The notes under the pieces are model-generated. The model was not told the DNA's origin and ran no database searches. It saw only the letters and a program-made list of their open reading frames with translations. A stretch of 64,000 bases of DNA from Pleurocapsa minor HA4230-MV1 (GTDB lineage Bacteria > Cyanobacteriota > Cyanobacteriia > Cyanobacteriales > Xenococcaceae). The translations under genes and the position numbers were made by a program. Numbering within the stretch: position 1 is the first letter of the stretch; the number at the start of each line of letters is the position of its first letter. Positions 1 through 7,843 of the stretch are shown here, in pieces. The DNA lies in the NCBI GenBank assembly GCA_019359095.1, contig JAHHHZ010000034.1, positions 29,283 through 93,282 on the forward strand, given 5' to 3'.

Positions 1-199
1 TTAAAACGCCGTGTTCGGGAAAAGTTTTGGCGATCGCCTCACGGATTTGCCGATCTGACCATTTATCCGCCTGAGTAACTAAGCTACCGTCTTCTTTTTC
101 CTGCGCCTGGATTTTACCAAAGTCTTGCATCAGGCGATCGCTCACTGTTTCAGTAGTCTGGACACAAAAGTCTAAAACTCGATCCCAAAATTCATTCAT
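1..199 (-). CDS. Inositol monophosphatase family protein, N-terminal part (runs off the window)
   Basis: Reading from an ATG at 199 toward position 1 gives 66 codons without a stop, so the gene continues outside the window. The peptide contains LVTQADKWSDRQIREAIA followed by TFPEHGVL. This is the characteristic N-terminal block of the cyanobacterial inositol monophosphatase/SuhB/fructose-bisphosphatase-like family, where an Asp in the T-x-A-D stretch helps bind Mg2+. The family removes phosphate from inositol phosphates, histidinol phosphate, PAP or similar small molecules; the substrate cannot be told from this fragment. It lies 19 bases downstream of the unknown gene ending at 219 on the same strand and may share its transcript. 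Another in-phase ATG at 195 opens a frame that stops quickly, so 199 is the right start. Confidence 0.75.
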   Translation of the reverse strand, partial: MNEFWDRVLDFCVQTTETVSDRLMQDFGKIQAQEKEDGSLVTQADKWSDRQIREAIAKTFPEHGVL

Positions 200-218
200 A
201 GGTTATCGTCTAAGGTTA

Positions 219-770
219 TTATTCATTATCGGCAATTTTGAGTTGCTCTAGTAGTTGTTTAATTAGTTGTTTAACTTCTGACTGACTTAAAGCCACTTTA
301 ACTTCTAATTTTTCAGCCGCGTCTCGCAGCAAGATAATTCCTTGACCATTTTTGACAGTGGCTGCGATCTGCGGATTTAGCAAGTTCAGCTGCTGATATG
401 CTATCACTGGCAGACTGACGCTGATTACTACCTGAGATTGAGATTGCGGAAAAATATAGAGTCTTTGCTTGCTGATGTTCAAATCTAGCTTATGGGGAGT
501 AATGTTACGCTCATCTGTCCCCTGTTTATTGCGCCAATAAAGAGTAATTCCTCTAACCTGGGGTGTTTCTAAGACCAACTTCTCATCAAACTTTTGCGGT
601 TGCCAGTCTAGCTCTTCTAAATTACCGCTGGGAGGTATTAAGCGCTGTTGCCAAGCTACCTCTTTTCCTGCAAGCTCAGACCACCATTGAGCGATCGCCT
701 TGAGATTATCCCCATTGTCAGACTGGCTGCTATTTTGTTGCCAAATTAAATTATTGAAATTATTACTCAT
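219..770 (-). CDS. Conserved-looking hypothetical protein, 183 aa, soluble
   Basis: I do not recognise this protein. It has no signal peptide and no membrane segment. It has a polar N-terminus (rich in N, Q and S over residues 1-20), a central part rich in beta-type alternation (residues 75-125) and a C-terminal Leu/Lys/Gln helix (about 155-180, with LIKQLLEQLK). Trp residues cluster in the first 55 positions. It starts at ATG 770, 90 bases from the divergently transcribed rseP, so the 771-860 gap should hold both promoters. It is followed at 19 bases by the inositol monophosphatase-family gene. Base use and HIP1 density match the neighbours, so it does not look acquired. Coding potential is supported by length and by lying snugly between two recognised genes. 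Confidence 0.6.
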   Translation of the reverse strand: MSNNFNNLIWQQNSSQSDNGDNLKAIAQWWSELAGKEVAWQQRLIPPSGNLEELDWQPQKFDEKLVLETPQVRGITLYWRNKQGTDERNITPHKLDLNISKQRLYIFPQSQSQVVISVSLPVIAYQQLNLLNPQIAATVKNGQGIILLRDAAEKLEVKVALSQSEVKQLIKQLLEQLKIADNE

Positions 771-860
771 GCTAAAACTCCTGATGTATCAAGATAGGCA
801 GAAGAATGTTCTAAAATAGTAAGTCGTACTCAACACTTATAAAAGTAATATTTTTAAAAT

Positions 861-1952
861 ATGTCAGTTTTAGCGGCAATTTCAGTCGTACTCCTATTAA
901 TCGTAGTTCATGAGTTTGGTCATTTTGCAGCCGCAAGATTACAAAAAATTAGAGTTAACCGCTTCTCGATTGGGTTTGGGCCTACTCTGTTAAAATATCA
1001 GGGTTCAGAAACTGAATATGCGATCCGTGCTATTCCTTTAGGTGGTTACGTCGGCTTTCCCGATGACGATCCTGATAGTGAGATTCCGCCAGACGATCCT
1101 AATTTACTGCGCAATCGTCCTGTTTTAGATCGAGCGATCGTCATTAGTGCTGGAGTCATTGCTAACTTAATTTTTGCTTACTTTCTGTTAGTGGGTCAAG
1201 CCTTTACTATTGGATTTCAAGATATTCACTATCGACCTGGAGTCTTAGTTCCTCAACTACTAAATCAAGCGGAGTCTGCTGCTGCGCAAGCTGGAGTTCA
1301 GCCTGGTGACATTATTTTAAGCATAGATGAGGTAGATTTAGGAGATTCTGCTGATGCTTTAGAAAATTTGCGTCGCGAGATTCAAAAATCCCCTAATCAG
1401 ATTTTAGAATTAACCATCAAGCGTGGTACTGACATTATTAATCTTAATGTTAAACCTGATATTGGTCAGGATGGTAAAGGAAAAATCGGTGTAATGCTAG
1501 CTCCCAATGGAGATATTGTCCGTCGTCGTGCGGCCAATGTAGTTGAAGGTTTTACCGCAGGAGCAAACGAATTTCAACGGATTATTCAGTTAACCGTCCA
1601 AGGATTTTGGCAGTTAATCAGCAATTTTCAGGAAAATGCACAACAAGTAGCTGGCCCTGTTGCAATTGTAGCGGTAGGTGCAGAACTAGCGCGGAATGAT
1701 TTAGGTAACCTATTTCAGTTTGGCGCTTTAATCAGTATTAACTTAGCAATTATTAATATTTTGCCTTTACCTGCTTTAGACGGTGGTCAACTAGCATTTT
1801 TGACGGTGGAAGGAGTTACTGGTAAACCCTTGCCTAGCAAGCTGCAAGATGGCATTATGCAGACTGGTTTAGTCTTGTTACTTAGCTTGGGAGTGTTTAT
1901 TATTGTGCGCGACACCATTAACTTGGCTTTTTTCCAGAATTTATTTCAGTAG
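861..1952 (+). CDS. rseP: RIP metalloprotease, site-2 protease family (M50)
   Basis: This is an intramembrane zinc metalloprotease that cuts membrane-bound substrates such as anti-sigma factors or remnant signal peptides. The 363 residues show HEFGH at 17-21 inside the first hydrophobic helix (zinc ligands and catalytic Glu). A PDZ-like segment lies around 125-210 (AGVQPGDIILSIDE), and the LDG motif that supplies the third zinc ligand is near 306-308 (PALDGGQ). Further membrane helices are at about 90-115, 285-305 and 335-355. Length fits the bacterial RseP/cyanobacterial slr1821-like family. The ATG at 861 is followed at once by a hydrophobic helix as expected. nth begins 4 bases after the stop, so the two are very likely cotranscribed. 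Substrate is unknown here. Confidence 0.93.
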   Translation: MSVLAAISVVLLLIVVHEFGHFAAARLQKIRVNRFSIGFGPTLLKYQGSETEYAIRAIPLGGYVGFPDDDPDSEIPPDDPNLLRNRPVLDRAIVISAGVIANLIFAYFLLVGQAFTIGFQDIHYRPGVLVPQLLNQAESAAAQAGVQPGDIILSIDEVDLGDSADALENLRREIQKSPNQILELTIKRGTDIINLNVKPDIGQDGKGKIGVMLAPNGDIVRRRAANVVEGFTAGANEFQRIIQLTVQGFWQLISNFQENAQQVAGPVAIVAVGAELARNDLGNLFQFGALISINLAIINILPLPALDGGQLAFLTVEGVTGKPLPSKLQDGIMQTGLVLLLSLGVFIIVRDTINLAFFQNLFQ

Positions 1953-1956
1953 CTAA

Positions 1957-2661
1957 ATGCTAAATAGTGCTGCTCAGAAATCCACTAAGCAAACACCACC
2001 AAGAAGAAAGCGATCGCCGAGTAAAGCTCTTAAACAGCGATCGCTCGATATTTTTACCCTCTTAACCGAACTATATCCCGACGCTACCTGTAGCCTGAAT
2101 TATGAAACCCCAGTACAGCTTTTAGTGGCGACCATTCTTTCAGCTCAATGTACCGATGAACGGGTGAATAAGGTTACTCCTGCTTTGTTTGCCGAACTGC
2201 CTGATGCACCTACGATTGCAGGATGCGATCGCGATCGTCTAGAAACTTTAATTCGCTCCACTGGCTTTTATCGTAATAAGGCAAAAAACATTCAAGGTGC
2301 TTGCCAAATGATTATGAGTGATTTTGCAGGGGAAGTCCCCAGCGAAATGGAGCAGTTGCTAAAATTGCCAGGAGTAGCTCGTAAAACGGCTAATGTTGTC
2401 TCGGCTCATGCTTTTGGCAATATTCAGGGTGTTACAGTAGACACTCATGTCAAACGCTTAACTAATCGCTGGAAACTGACTAAATCTGATAACCCAATTC
2501 AGATCGAGCGGGATCTTATGGCATTGTTACCCCAGCCAGAATGGGAAAATTACTCGATTCGCACTATTTATCATGGCAGAGCAGTTTGTAAAGCCCGCAA
2601 GCCTCAATGCGATGTCTGTCAACTGGCTCAGCTTTGTCCATCGGCAAAGGAATACTTGTGA
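1957..2661 (+). CDS. nth: Endonuclease III, DNA glycosylase/AP lyase
   Basis: This base-excision-repair enzyme removes oxidised pyrimidines and nicks the abasic site. The 234 residues include the helix-hairpin-helix LPGVARKTANVV with the catalytic Lys at about 143 and the catalytic Asp at about 162 in VDTHVKRL. The [4Fe-4S] cluster signature Cys-x6-Cys-x2-Cys-x5-Cys is at 211, 218, 221 and 227. All key residues are present. Relative to the E. coli enzyme there is a basic N-terminal extension of about 25 residues (PPRRKRSPSK) that probably contacts DNA. The start ATG lies 4 bases after rseP, suggesting translational coupling. Ten bases after its stop the PIN-domain gene begins. Confidence 0.95.
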   Translation: MLNSAAQKSTKQTPPRRKRSPSKALKQRSLDIFTLLTELYPDATCSLNYETPVQLLVATILSAQCTDERVNKVTPALFAELPDAPTIAGCDRDRLETLIRSTGFYRNKAKNIQGACQMIMSDFAGEVPSEMEQLLKLPGVARKTANVVSAHAFGNIQGVTVDTHVKRLTNRWKLTKSDNPIQIERDLMALLPQPEWENYSIRTIYHGRAVCKARKPQCDVCQLAQLCPSAKEYL

Positions 2662-2671
2662 TTAATTATTA

Positions 2672-3100
2672 ATGCCCTTACCCCAAGTCGTTATTGATAC
2701 CAATGTCATTGTTGCTGGGTTGAGATCTAGACGTGGTAGTGCATTTCAATTGTTATCATTCATTGATACAGAACAATTTGACATACACTTGTCAGTACCT
2801 CTCGTACTGGAATATACAGAGGTTTTGCTACGGGAGCTACCAAATCTCTACCTAAATCGTGATGAAATAGATGATTTAATCGATTTCTACTGTGCAGTGA
2901 GAGTGCTTCATGAAATTTTCTTCCTTTGGCGACCATTCTTGCGCGACCCAAAAGATGAAATGGTGCTGGAGCTTGCAGTCAAAGCAGGATGTGAGAGTAT
3001 AATTACATATAACACCCGTGACTTTGCAGGCGTTGAGCAGTTTGGTTTAAAGCTCCTTAAGCCTTCAGAGTTTTTACGCTTGATAGGAAAGCTGCCATGA
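2672..3100 (+). CDS. PIN-domain toxin of a type II toxin-antitoxin pair (COG1569-like)
   Basis: The 142 residues fit the PIN endoribonuclease fold of putative toxin-antitoxin toxins. An early acidic residue is in VVIDTNVIVAGL (about residue 9), conserved acidic residues are in YTEVLLREL (about 50), and RDPKDEMVLELA (about 90) plus YNTRDF (about 117) complete the Mg2+ site. Toxins of this type cleave RNA when not held by their antitoxin. The next gene starts inside its stop codon (ATGA overlap at 3097-3100), the usual arrangement for such pairs, although here the toxin precedes the antitoxin. It follows nth by 10 bases, so the pair may have inserted at the end of the rseP-nth operon. The target RNA is unknown. 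Confidence 0.85.
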   Translation: MPLPQVVIDTNVIVAGLRSRRGSAFQLLSFIDTEQFDIHLSVPLVLEYTEVLLRELPNLYLNRDEIDDLIDFYCAVRVLHEIFFLWRPFLRDPKDEMVLELAVKAGCESIITYNTRDFAGVEQFGLKLLKPSEFLRLIGKLP

Positions 3101-3342
3101 GTATTGTTCAAGTTCAAATTCCTGACTCATTACATAAAAGTCTGTCCGATCTCGCTGGTCGTGATGGAATTTCTATCGATCAATTTATATCTACTGCGAT
3201 CGCGGAAAAGCTCTCAGCTTTGATGACCGAGAATTACCTCAAGGATAGGGCTGGAAAAGGTAATCGGGCAAAGTATGAGGCGATCCTCGCAAAAGTTCCC
3301 GATGTAGAGCCAGAAGAATACGACAAGATACCGACTGTCTAA
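3097..3342 (+). CDS. Antitoxin partner of the PIN toxin (ribbon-helix-helix-like)
   Basis: This 81-residue protein starts in the 4-base overlap with the PIN-domain gene. Its N-terminus, VQIPDSLHKSLSDLAGRDGISIDQFISTAI, has the pattern of a ribbon-helix-helix or HicB-type DNA-binding domain: a short strand, then two helices with LAGRDG as the turn. The C-terminal half is polar and acidic (PDVEPEEYDKIP), the kind of flexible tail that wraps around a toxin active site. By analogy it neutralises the toxin and represses its own operon. That role is inferred from size, fold pattern and overlap, not from any residue-level match. Confidence 0.8.
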   Translation: MSIVQVQIPDSLHKSLSDLAGRDGISIDQFISTAIAEKLSALMTENYLKDRAGKGNRAKYEAILAKVPDVEPEEYDKIPTV

Positions 3343-3411
3343 TAAGCCCGTAGCACATTGATCGTATTGAATTTTCACTTCGATACAATCTAGTTTTTAA
3401 CGAAATTTTGT

Positions 3412-3888
3412 ATGCTGACTGAACAAAACAAAGCTCTGGTTCTCCAGTTCTACAAAGCATTCGACGATCGCAAGATGGATCGAGCTTTAGAACTTTTGGC
3501 TCCAAATTTTATTGCTCATATGGCAGGGATGCCAAAGCCGTTGGACGGAGAAGAGTTTAAGCAGTTTGGGATGGCATTTTATTTAGCCTTTAGTCAAGGT
3601 CAACACGTTTTCGATCAGGTTGTGGTTGCAGACGATAAAGTGGTGACGTGTGGAAGGTTTACTGCAAGACATCTTGGAGAATTTCAAGGTCTTCCGCCAA
3701 CGGGCAAGCAAATCAGCTTGTCGGTCATGCACATCGATCGAGTCGAGGATGGAAAAATCGTGGAGCATTGGGGGTAGGGCGATGCACTCGGATTGATGCA
3801 GCAGTTAGGAATTGTCTTCTTGCCAGGCCCAAAGCTATTTCCACAAATACTAAAAGGCGCTGTAGTCAAACTGTTGAGGAAAGCCTGA
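3412..3888 (+). pseudogene. SnoaL-like ester cyclase/polyketide cyclase family protein, broken by an in-frame TAG
   Basis: The first 121 codons give a SnoaL-like (NTF2-fold) protein: an N-terminal helix with VLQFYKAFDDRKMDRALELL, then AHMAGMPKPLDGEEFKQFG, and the final strand VEDGKIVEHWG. Codon 122 (3775-3777) is TAG. The same frame then continues without any shift as GDALGLMQQLGIVFLPGP up to a TGA at 3886-3888. That continuation is just the usual C-terminus of the family, where residue 122 is normally a polar residue such as Gln. A single C to T change of CAG would explain the stop. The truncated product keeps most of the barrel but lacks the last helix. It lies alone between the toxin-antitoxin pair and rpsN. 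A base-calling error remains possible. Confidence 0.8.
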
Positions 3889-3996
3889 AAGAATTTAACA
3901 GAGACAGAACCGTACTGCAAAAAATTTAAGAACCCATGATTAACGTCTGAGTTCGAGTTATAATTTGAAACTGTGTCTTTATAAATCAATAAATTT

Positions 3997-4010
3997 TATC
4001 CTAAAGGATA
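3997..4010. repeat. Short dispersed palindrome next to the rpsN start
   Basis: Arms TATCCT (3997-4002) and AGGATA (4005-4010) are separated by AA and end 9 bases before the rpsN ATG. The 16-base stretch ATCCTAAAGGATACAC is also found inside the repeat copy near 37024. It is the minimal form of the TCCTTTAGGA element listed elsewhere in this window. The purine run AAAGGA falls within it and is the nearest Shine-Dalgarno-like sequence to rpsN, although at a long distance. Confidence 0.7.
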
Positions 4011-4019
4011 CACTAAGTT

Positions 4020-4322
4020 ATGGCAAAGAAAGCAATGGTAGAGCGGGAAAAAAAACGCGCTCACTTGATTGAGAAATATGCTGAGAAGAGAGCAGAATTG
4101 AAAGAACAGTTGCGTACAGCTACTTCTGCTGCTCAAAAACTAGAAATTAGTCGTCAGATTCAAAGATTACCTAGAGATAGCTCGGCTACTCGTAGACGCA
4201 ATCGTTGTATGCTTACAGGTAGACCCAGAGGCTACTACCGCGATTTTGGTTTATCTCGTAACGTTTTGAGAGAATGGGCGCACGAAGGTTTGCTGCCTGG
4301 AGTGGTCAAATCTAGCTGGTAA
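4020..4322 (+). CDS. rpsN: 30S ribosomal protein S14
   Basis: This small-subunit protein of the 3' (head) domain is needed for late assembly. The 100 residues and the C-terminal block [24 protein letters not shown]... are typical of the long, zinc-free S14 form found in cyanobacteria and chloroplasts: only one Cys is present, so the zinc ribbon is absent. The basic N-terminus [13 protein letters not shown] is also standard. It stands alone rather than in the S10/spc cluster, as is usual in cyanobacteria. The start ATG is fixed by the family N-terminus. The leader carries a dispersed palindrome immediately upstream. Confidence 0.97.
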   Translation: MAKKAMVEREKKRAHLIEKYAEKRAELKEQLRTATSAAQKLEISRQIQRLPRDSSATRRRNRCMLTGRPRGYYRDFGLSRNVLREWAHEGLLPGVVKSSW

Positions 4323-4363
4323 GCTACTAACAGGAAGCTTTAAGCTTCATTAAAAATAGGAAA

Positions 4364-4399
4364 GAGAGAGACAAACGTTGCATAAGATAATTCTCTCTC
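4364..4399. terminator. Possible hairpin between convergent rpsN and bioD
   Basis: GAGAGAGA (4364-4371) pairs with TCTCTCTC (4392-4399) around a 20-base loop, in the 100-base gap between the converging ends of rpsN and bioD. There is no strong T-run directly after it, so this is a weak call. Confidence 0.3.
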
Positions 4400-4423
4400 A
4401 GACCTTCATTCATTTTTACGTTT

Positions 4424-5137
4424 TTAAAGATACACTTCTTGCTTAGGCAAAATTAATTCGAGATCCCAGTTTGCTACCTTTTGGGCAATGCGATCGCTGT
4501 TATCCCAGTCTTTGGCGTAAGGTAAAGTACCAATTACGGGGACATTAGTTAAAGACTGAATTAAATTGATGGGAGTTAAGTCTTCTGTTCTACCCACCGC
4601 TTCGAGTTGAGCGCAGTTAAGAATAATTCCTCGCAAATCAATCTTCAAACTACGGGCTAAAGCAACGTTAGCTACTGTATGAGCGATCGCTCCTAGCTTC
4701 ACAGGTACTACCAAAACAGTAGGTAAGCGCCAATCAGCAGCAATATTCCCTACCGTTAACTCTTCCGTCACAGGAGAACCCAAACCCCCCAGAGACTCCA
4801 CGAGAACTAACTGAGACTTTTGTTCTGCCAAACTAAGTTTTTGCCATATTTCCCCTAAGTTAATTATCTTACCTTCTTTAGCAGCAGCGATCGGTGGGGC
4901 TAGGGGTGCCTCAAAACGCAAGGGAGGGACTATTTCAATGCCCTTTACCTCAGCAAATAAACGTTGATATAGCTCCACATCGCCAACACCTGTCTGCATT
5001 AACTTAAATATACTTAGGAGATTTTGTCGATCATTATCTCGATTTAAACGGTATTTTTGCCAGTAAACTGTTAAGGCGATCGTCACAAAAGTTTTTCCCA
5101 CATCTGTATCTGTACCTGCAATTAATAAGGTTGTCAT
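4424..5137 (-). CDS. bioD: Dethiobiotin synthetase
   Basis: This enzyme makes dethiobiotin from diaminopelargonic acid, CO2 and ATP, the penultimate step of biotin synthesis. The 237 residues start with MTTLLIAGTDTDVGKTF, the family P-loop at about residues 8-16. KLMQTGVGD (about 46-54) replaces the canonical substrate-binding KPVQTG block, and VLVESLGGLGSPVTEE (about 111) carries the nucleotide/substrate acidic loop. The later VVPVKLGAIAHTVANVAL and GIILN segments are also typical. The N-terminus fixes the start. It faces rpsN tail to tail; no other bio gene is in the window. The gap upstream (5138-5507) separates it from prs. Confidence 0.93.
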   Translation of the reverse strand: MTTLLIAGTDTDVGKTFVTIALTVYWQKYRLNRDNDRQNLLSIFKLMQTGVGDVELYQRLFAEVKGIEIVPPLRFEAPLAPPIAAAKEGKIINLGEIWQKLSLAEQKSQLVLVESLGGLGSPVTEELTVGNIAADWRLPTVLVVPVKLGAIAHTVANVALARSLKIDLRGIILNCAQLEAVGRTEDLTPINLIQSLTNVPVIGTLPYAKDWDNSDRIAQKVANWDLELILPKQEVYL

Positions 5138-5507
5138 AATGGCAATTTTGGCTCGCTATAGTCTTGTTTAGATTTGCTTTTTTAGAATACCAATATTATT
5201 GAGAAGAGAAACTTTCTTCTATTGATGCCAGTAAATTGATGTCAGTAAATTTTACCAAGGCTAAATAAGTTAAAAAAAAGTACAATGTAGCCATAAAGAT
5301 TTAGTATAGGAATAAACAAAAATAGATTAAGAAGCTTAAAAAAAGCTAAAATAATCTCAAAATTTTACTTTAATTTTTTTATTAGTGAATTTTAACTCTA
5401 TTGTTTTCAGACAAATTGTTATTTACCTCTAACTAGGTAATTTGGTATTGTAATTGCCATAACTATCACTAATAATCATCGTAATTCTCAGACTATCCTG
5501 AACTAAT
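5138..5507. other. Intergenic region between divergent bioD and prs
   Basis: This 370-base AT-rich stretch has several A-runs and T-runs (around 5270-5385). It must hold the promoters of both bioD and prs. I see no ORF of coding quality, no tRNA and no clear palindrome. Confidence 0.5.
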
Positions 5508-6521
5508 TTGAATATATTTGCCGTGAGCCATAGTACTACCTTAATGCCTCAGCCGATGGAGCAGACCACCTTCTTATCAGACTCCAATCGTCTTAGATTG
5601 TTTTCTGGTTCGGCTAATGTTCCGCTTGCCAAAGAAGTAGCCCGCTATATCGGTATGGATCTAGGCCCGATGATTCGCAAGCGGTTTGCTGATGGAGAGC
5701 TTTACGTTCAAATTCAGGAATCGATTCGGGGGGCAGATGTTTATCTACTGCAACCCTGCTGTAATCCTGGCAATGATAATTTGATGGAGCTGATGATTAT
5801 GATTGATGCTTGTCGCCGAGCATCCGCCCGCCAGATTACTCCCGTAATTCCTTATTATGGCTATGCTAGAGCAGACCGTAAAACGGCTGGCCGCGAGTCT
5901 ATTACTGCCAAACTAGTAGCTAATTTGCTAACGGAAGCAGGAGCAAGTAGAATTTTGGCGATGGATTTACACTCAGCACAAATTCAAGGATACTTTGATA
6001 TTCCCACGGATCATGTCTATGGTTCTCCAGCTATTCTCGAATATTTGGCAGCCAAGAAATTAGATGATTTAGTGGTAGTGTCCCCTGATGTGGGGGGAGT
6101 AGCCAGAGCTAGAGCATTCGCCAAAAAATTAAATGATGCTCCTTTGGCAATCATCGATAAGCGTCGCCAGGCTCATAATGTGGCAGAAGTGATGAACGTG
6201 ATTGGTGATGTGGCGGGTAAGACTGCTATTTTAGTCGATGACATGATTGATACCGCAGGAACTTTAGCCGCTGGGGGTAAATTATTACGCCAAGAAGGAG
6301 CCAAAGAAATCTACGCCTGTGCTACCCATGCCGTCTTTTCTGGCCCTGCCGTAGCGCGATTATCTGAAGGTATTTTTAAAGAAGTTATCGTTACTAATAC
6401 AATTCCTATTCCCGAAGAGAAAAAGTTTGAACAGCTAACGGTTCTCTCAGTGGCTAGTCTGTTGGGAGAAGCAATCTGGCGGATTCACGAGGCAAGCTCC
6501 GTCAGCAGTATGTTTCGCTAA
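5508..6521 (+). CDS. prs: Ribose-phosphate pyrophosphokinase (PRPP synthase)
   Basis: The enzyme makes PRPP from ribose 5-phosphate and ATP for purine, pyrimidine, His, Trp and NAD synthesis. Family marks are RLRLFSGSANVPLAKEVA, the KRFADGELYVQI loop, the ATP-flap segment YYGYARADRKTAGRESI, VVSPDVGGVARARAFAK and the PRPP-binding VLVDDMIDTAGTLAAGG. Length is 337 residues if the TTG at 5508 is used. The conserved part begins only near residue 25, so an ATG at 5544 or 5556 could equally be the start; no convincing ribosome site decides between them. A good terminator follows at 6544-6591. Confidence 0.96.
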   Translation: MNIFAVSHSTTLMPQPMEQTTFLSDSNRLRLFSGSANVPLAKEVARYIGMDLGPMIRKRFADGELYVQIQESIRGADVYLLQPCCNPGNDNLMELMIMIDACRRASARQITPVIPYYGYARADRKTAGRESITAKLVANLLTEAGASRILAMDLHSAQIQGYFDIPTDHVYGSPAILEYLAAKKLDDLVVVSPDVGGVARARAFAKKLNDAPLAIIDKRRQAHNVAEVMNVIGDVAGKTAILVDDMIDTAGTLAAGGKLLRQEGAKEIYACATHAVFSGPAVARLSEGIFKEVIVTNTIPIPEEKKFEQLTVLSVASLLGEAIWRIHEASSVSSMFR

Positions 6522-6543
6522 TTAAAGCTAGTTAATTTAATTC

Positions 6544-6591
6544 AAAAGCTCCTGCGATCGCTTTTAATGATAATGTTGCAGGAGCTTTTTT
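6544..6591 (+). terminator. Rho-independent terminator of prs
   Basis: A perfect 12-base stem, AAAAGCTCCTGC (6544-6555) and GCAGGAGCTTTT (6578-6589), closes a 22-base loop and runs into a T-tract. The A-run on the 5' arm means it can also serve lepB, which converges from the other side. Confidence 0.85.
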
Positions 6592-6622
6592 CGCTCATAC
6601 CTACTTGACTTTTACTTAGCTT

Positions 6623-7195
6623 TTACTTAGCTTGAGCGTCAGGATATAAAGGTTGGTGATTTAAAGGGCCGATTCGATCGGGGGGCCAAAACCGAACTGT
6701 TGCCCGACCAATGAGATTTTTTAGTGGCACAAAGCCCCAGTAGTGGGAGTCGTAGCTGTTATTACGATTGTCTCCTAAAACTAAATATTGTCCTTCAGGT
6801 ATTTTCGTAGCAGGATATTCATAGTTTGGTGGATTGAGAATATACTTTTCACTCAACTTTTGGTTGTTAACGTATACTGCGTTATTTTTGACCTCTACTG
6901 TGTCCCCAGGAATGCCAATCACTCTTTTAATAAAGGCTTCTTTATAATCTTGTTGCTTCAGAGTTTCTGTCGGTGAAAAAACCACCACATCTCCCCGTTC
7001 TGGTTTGCGGAAACGGTAGCTAATTTTCTCAACGATTAAGCGATCGTTGATTTCTAAAGTTGGCAGCATCGACTCAGAAGGAATATAGCGAGCTTCCGCT
7101 ACACAGGCGCGAATTCCTATTGCCAAAATTCCAGCGGATACCAGAGTTTTTAAAAGTTCGACTATAGGATTTTCTTGTTTTTCTGTCATAAACAC
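6623..7195 (-). CDS. lepB: Signal peptidase I
   Basis: This membrane-anchored serine protease removes signal peptides of Sec and Tat substrates on the periplasmic or lumenal side. One N-terminal membrane helix spans about residues 12-32. The catalytic Ser is S42 in PSESMLPTL and the catalytic Lys is K90 in FIKRVIGIPGD. The C-terminal box is YLVLGDNRNNSYDSHYWGFV. At 190 residues it matches the short cyanobacterial/plastid LepB forms. Start could be ATG 7195 or the ATG two codons later; both leave the helix intact. It converges with prs across a shared terminator. Confidence 0.95.
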   Translation of the reverse strand: MFMTEKQENPIVELLKTLVSAGILAIGIRACVAEARYIPSESMLPTLEINDRLIVEKISYRFRKPERGDVVVFSPTETLKQQDYKEAFIKRVIGIPGDTVEVKNNAVYVNNQKLSEKYILNPPNYEYPATKIPEGQYLVLGDNRNNSYDSHYWGFVPLKNLIGRATVRFWPPDRIGPLNHQPLYPDAQAK

Positions 7196-7524
7196 ACAGC
7201 CTCTAGGGTGGAATGAGATTCAGTCAATGGGATGAGAATAAATACAGCTATTCTCTCGAAGCTGATTTAATTTGAACGAGTTACCGACGCGATTGATGTA
7301 GTTTTGTTGCTTGCAATTAAAATTACTCAAATAAAGCAATGTATAGCAATGGCGAATGTTAACATCATCAGAAAATTTAAGTTAAAAATTTGAATTAGTT
7401 TCTTAGGCTAAACTAGAAAGGGACTAACCGCCATTGTCAGTAGAGATAATCACTGCTGTTAATTAATCATAAACATCAGTAATTTAAATTCTCTAGATGC
7501 AATTAACAATCTTACTATTCTAAT
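7196..7524. other. Intergenic region between divergent lepB and the DUF3134 gene
   Basis: About 330 bases, AT-rich, carrying the promoters for both flanking genes. I see no repeat, RNA gene or further ORF in it. Confidence 0.45.
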
Positions 7525-7737
7525 ATGGAACATAAAAATCCTGCTCTAGTTCAAGAACCGCGTTATGAGCCAGCAATTGTCATCCCTCTCAAGCAAGAGG
7601 CTTCTCTTTTAGATTGGTTAAAAGCAAATAACCGTCTGATTCCTCGTGAACAAATAGAAACTGAAAAGATTAAATCCGATGAAGATCTAGACGTGTTGAT
7701 GGATGGAGAGGATGATGATTTTGACGAAGATGACTAG
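7525..7737 (+). CDS. DUF3134 family protein, 70 aa
   Basis: A small acidic cyanobacterial protein. The sequence NPALVQEPRYEPAIVIPL near the N-terminus, then SLLDWLKANNRLIPRE, and a strongly acidic tail (DGEDDDFDEDD) match the DUF3134 pattern as I recall it. No membrane segment, no cysteines. Function is unknown; the family is essentially confined to cyanobacteria. It lies about 100 bases upstream of mraY on the same strand, so the two could be read from one promoter. The ATG at 7525 is the only sensible start. Confidence 0.8.
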   Translation: MEHKNPALVQEPRYEPAIVIPLKQEASLLDWLKANNRLIPREQIETEKIKSDEDLDVLMDGEDDDFDEDD

Positions 7738-7843
7738 ATTAAGCAGATTGGCGATCGCTTAGAGAAATTAGATCACAAATAGTTTTTGCTATGTTATCGT
7801 TCTCAAGTAATTGATCTTCTTAGTAAGTTAGTGAAATTTAATT

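Noticed and set aside
3648..3929. A 93-codon plus-strand frame overlapping the SnoaL-like gene, which could suggest a frameshift
   Set aside because: The true continuation is in the original frame after a TAG, so there is no shift; this frame is a shadow.
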